Origin: Devosia sp.
GTDB lineage: Bacteria; Pseudomonadota; Alphaproteobacteria; Rhizobiales; Devosiaceae
Assembly (NCBI GenBank): GCA_028290225.1
Contig: JAQGKH010000125.1
Coordinates: 1 to 30,833 of the forward strand
Direction: 5' to 3'
DNA: 30,833 bases
The translations under genes were made by a program, and so were the position numbers. Of the stretch, positions 29,500 to 30,833 are shown one piece after another; within the stretch, counting starts at the first letter, position 1, and every line of letters starts with the position of its first letter. Below the pieces are notes generated by a model that searched no databases, had not been told where the DNA came from, and was given only the letters and a program-made list of their open reading frames with translations.

Positions 29500-30492
29500 C
29501 TAGTTCCGCCGCTCGATATCGGCCTGGGACAGGACGGCGTCGATCAATTCGCGCAGCTTCTTGTTGGTTTCGGCCTGCTCGTTGATGTGACGGCGCAGGT
29601 CATCCTGCTCGGTGCGGATATGCTTGACCAGGCTGTCGATGCCGCGGGCCAGTTCGGCCATGGCCCGGATGGCATTTTGCGAGGAGTTCTGGCTTTGCAT
29701 GGAGGTGCCGAGCCGGTCGATCATGGCCTGCACTTCGGCGCCGCCGACGCCGGCATTGGCCTGCATGGCGGTGACGGGGTGATCGAGCTCGGTCATGGAA
29801 GTCATCCAGTCCTCGAGATCGGTGTAAAAGGCGTTCTGGGCCTGGCTGGTTTGCAGATCGAGAAAGCCCAGCACCAGCGAGCCGGCAAGGCCGAACAAGG
29901 ACGAGGAAAACGCGGTGCCCATGCCCGAAAGCGGGGCGGACAGGCCTTCCTTGAGGTTGCCGAAGAGCGAGGCGCTATCTCCGGAAGTGATATCGAGCGC
30001 ATTGATGACGCCGGCCACGGAGGTCACGGTTTCCAGAAGGCCGTAAAACGTGCCCATGAGGCCCAGAAACACCAGCAGGCCAGTGAGATAGCGCGAGGTA
30101 TCCTTGGCTTCGTCGAGGCGGTTGCCGACCGAATCGAGAATGGAGCGCATGGAAGAGGGCGTGATGATCGCTTCGCCGATGCGTTCGCGCAGGATGCCGG
30201 CGACCGGGGCCAGCAATATGGGCGGCCGGACCGTGGTGAGGGTGCCGTCCTGGAGGGAATTGACCCACTTGACCTCGGGAAAGAGCCGGATGACCTGGCG
30301 GAAGGACAAGAAGATACCGATCGCCAGGGCGAAAAAGATCATCGAGTTGATGAACGGATTGGCCCAGAAGAAGGTGAGAATGGTGGAATAAAGAATGGCG
30401 CCGACCAGCGCCACGATCACCAAAAAGATCAGGATCTTGACCAGGTAAACGGTGGGACTGGAAAGATGGTAGGGATCGTATCCTTGCGTCAT
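29500..30492 (-). CDS. MotA/ExbB/TolQ-like proton-channel protein
   Basis: A 330-residue membrane protein that pairs with the downstream MotB/OmpA-like protein. Four helices are visible (about 13-37, 42-62, 135-155 and 195-215). The last two hold the ExbB/MotA-type core GLLVFLGLMGTFYGLLETV and MGTAFSSSLFGLAGSLVLGF. The C-terminal 100 residues are helical and soluble. The ATG at 30492 (MTQGYDPYHL) is used; a TTG at 30528 would add 12 residues. The pair is cotranscribed, four bases apart. A role in envelope energisation is inferred from the fold only. Confidence 0.86.
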   Translation of the reverse strand: MTQGYDPYHLSSPTVYLVKILIFLVIVALVGAILYSTILTFFWANPFINSMIFFALAIGIFLSFRQVIRLFPEVKWVNSLQDGTLTTVRPPILLAPVAGILRERIGEAIITPSSMRSILDSVGNRLDEAKDTSRYLTGLLVFLGLMGTFYGLLETVTSVAGVINALDITSGDSASLFGNLKEGLSAPLSGMGTAFSSSLFGLAGSLVLGFLDLQTSQAQNAFYTDLEDWMTSMTELDHPVTAMQANAGVGGAEVQAMIDRLGTSMQSQNSSQNAIRAMAELARGIDSLVKHIRTEQDDLRRHINEQAETNKKLRELIDAVLSQADIERRN

Positions 30493-30627
30493 CTTGGTTC
30501 GCGTCGCCTCGCCCGTCCACAGCCACAAATCACTTGTTGGGGACAGTAAAGAGCGGCAGGGGGTGTGACAACCCTTGCATGGCCCCGGATAGCCTGATGC
30601 TGCAGGTAGAACGGTGCCTTGTGGGGA

Positions 30628-30833
30628 TCAGCCGCCGGTTTGGGCGGGGCCCTGAAGGCCCGGGGGCGGGATGGCGTCGTCGGCATCGGGATCGCGGCCG
30701 AGACGACGATCCAGCCAGCGCATCACCGGGGTCACCGTCAAGCCGTGCAGCACGATCGACAGTAGCACTACGAGCGAAACGATGGTCCAGAGCCGGTCGC
30801 CGCCGGCAAAGTCGCCGTGATTGAGGCCATAGG
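30628..30833 (-). CDS. Cation/proton antiporter C-terminus (5' part outside window)
   Basis: The last 67 residues of a minus-strand gene that continues past the window edge. One helix is visible (LWTIVSLVVLLSIVLHGLTV) followed by TPVMRWLDRRLG and a short Pro/Gly/Asp tail. The VLLSIVLHGLTVTPVM signature is typical of the last helix of CPA1 (NhaP-type) sodium/proton antiporters. It stops 135 bp before the MotA-like gene in the same direction and is probably the upstream neighbour. Confidence 0.8.
   Translation of the reverse strand, partial: YGLNHGDFAGGDRLWTIVSLVVLLSIVLHGLTVTPVMRWLDRRLGRDPDADDAIPPPGLQGPAQTGG

Noticed and set aside
28470..30492. Zorya anti-phage system
   Set aside because: The A/B pair resembles ZorAB in principle, but no ZorC, ZorD or ZorE gene is present, the coiled coil is in the B rather than the A subunit, and the surroundings are core genes.

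Overview
The window looks like a chromosomal, core-genome stretch of a high-GC alphaproteobacterium of the order Hyphomicrobiales (Rhizobiales). The gene content and protein style are closest to what I associate with Devosiaceae, but that family-level guess rests on recognition, not on a search. The lineage signals are GapR (DUF2312), a DUF1013/TrcR regulator, RcdA (DUF1465), a small aa3-oxidase subunit IV, DUF1036, DUF1192, DUF465 and SlyX proteins, the 41-residue L36, and two full CtrA boxes (TTAA-N7-TTAA). I saw no transposase, integrase, phage gene, tRNA, rRNA or CRISPR array.

Layout. 1-2860: the end of an Opp/Dpp-type peptide ABC operon (permease, then two ATPases). 3011-3911: rpmJ, then rnk behind a long structured leader. 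4024-6119 (minus): DUF1036 protein and pyruvate kinase. 6337-8579: gapR converging on dxs. 8705-12373 (minus): two cell-wall proteins, a DUF882/YcbK-like peptidase and a YcbB-type L,D-transpeptidase. 12596-14080 (minus): an NtrC-type response regulator with an altered GAFTGA loop. 14286-18771: pepF, cytochrome oxidase subunit IV, slyX (minus), a TspO-like membrane protein, a FrnE-like DsbA and an alpha/beta hydrolase. 18843-20867 (minus): rpsU and purEK. 20944-21489: two divergent DUF465 genes. 21557-24213 (minus): a TauE/SafE permease, trcR and a quinone oxidoreductase. 24296-25262: DUF1192, a probable small RNA under a CtrA box, and rcdA. 25267-25898 (minus): ynfA and rpmE. 26109-28318: an exporter ABC protein and a PilZ protein. 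28332-28471: tandem stem-loop repeats. 28470-30492 (minus): a MotA/MotB-like pair. 30628-30833 (minus): the end of a cation/proton antiporter.

The most interesting signals are non-coding. (1) rpmJ and rpmE, 23 kb apart and on opposite strands, share a leader design: a TATGAA -10, then a GGGCGCC-NN-GGCGCCC hairpin with a T-rich tail just before the start codon. (2) A CtrA box followed by three stem-loops, CU-rich anti-Shine-Dalgarno-like segments and an intrinsic terminator lies between the DUF1192 gene and rcdA, which has its own promoter downstream; this looks like a cell-cycle-controlled small RNA. (3) Three tandem 46-47 bp repeats next to the MotB-like gene form hairpins with a compensatory base-pair change. 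(4) rnk is preceded by a 20-codon upstream ORF and a perfect 12-bp stem. (5) A CtrA box lies upstream of the response regulator carrying GAFPGA instead of GAFTGA.

The window also gathers growth and cell-cycle functions (GapR, RcdA, TrcR, three ribosomal proteins, wall enzymes). All assignments come from reading the sequence; no database search was run.
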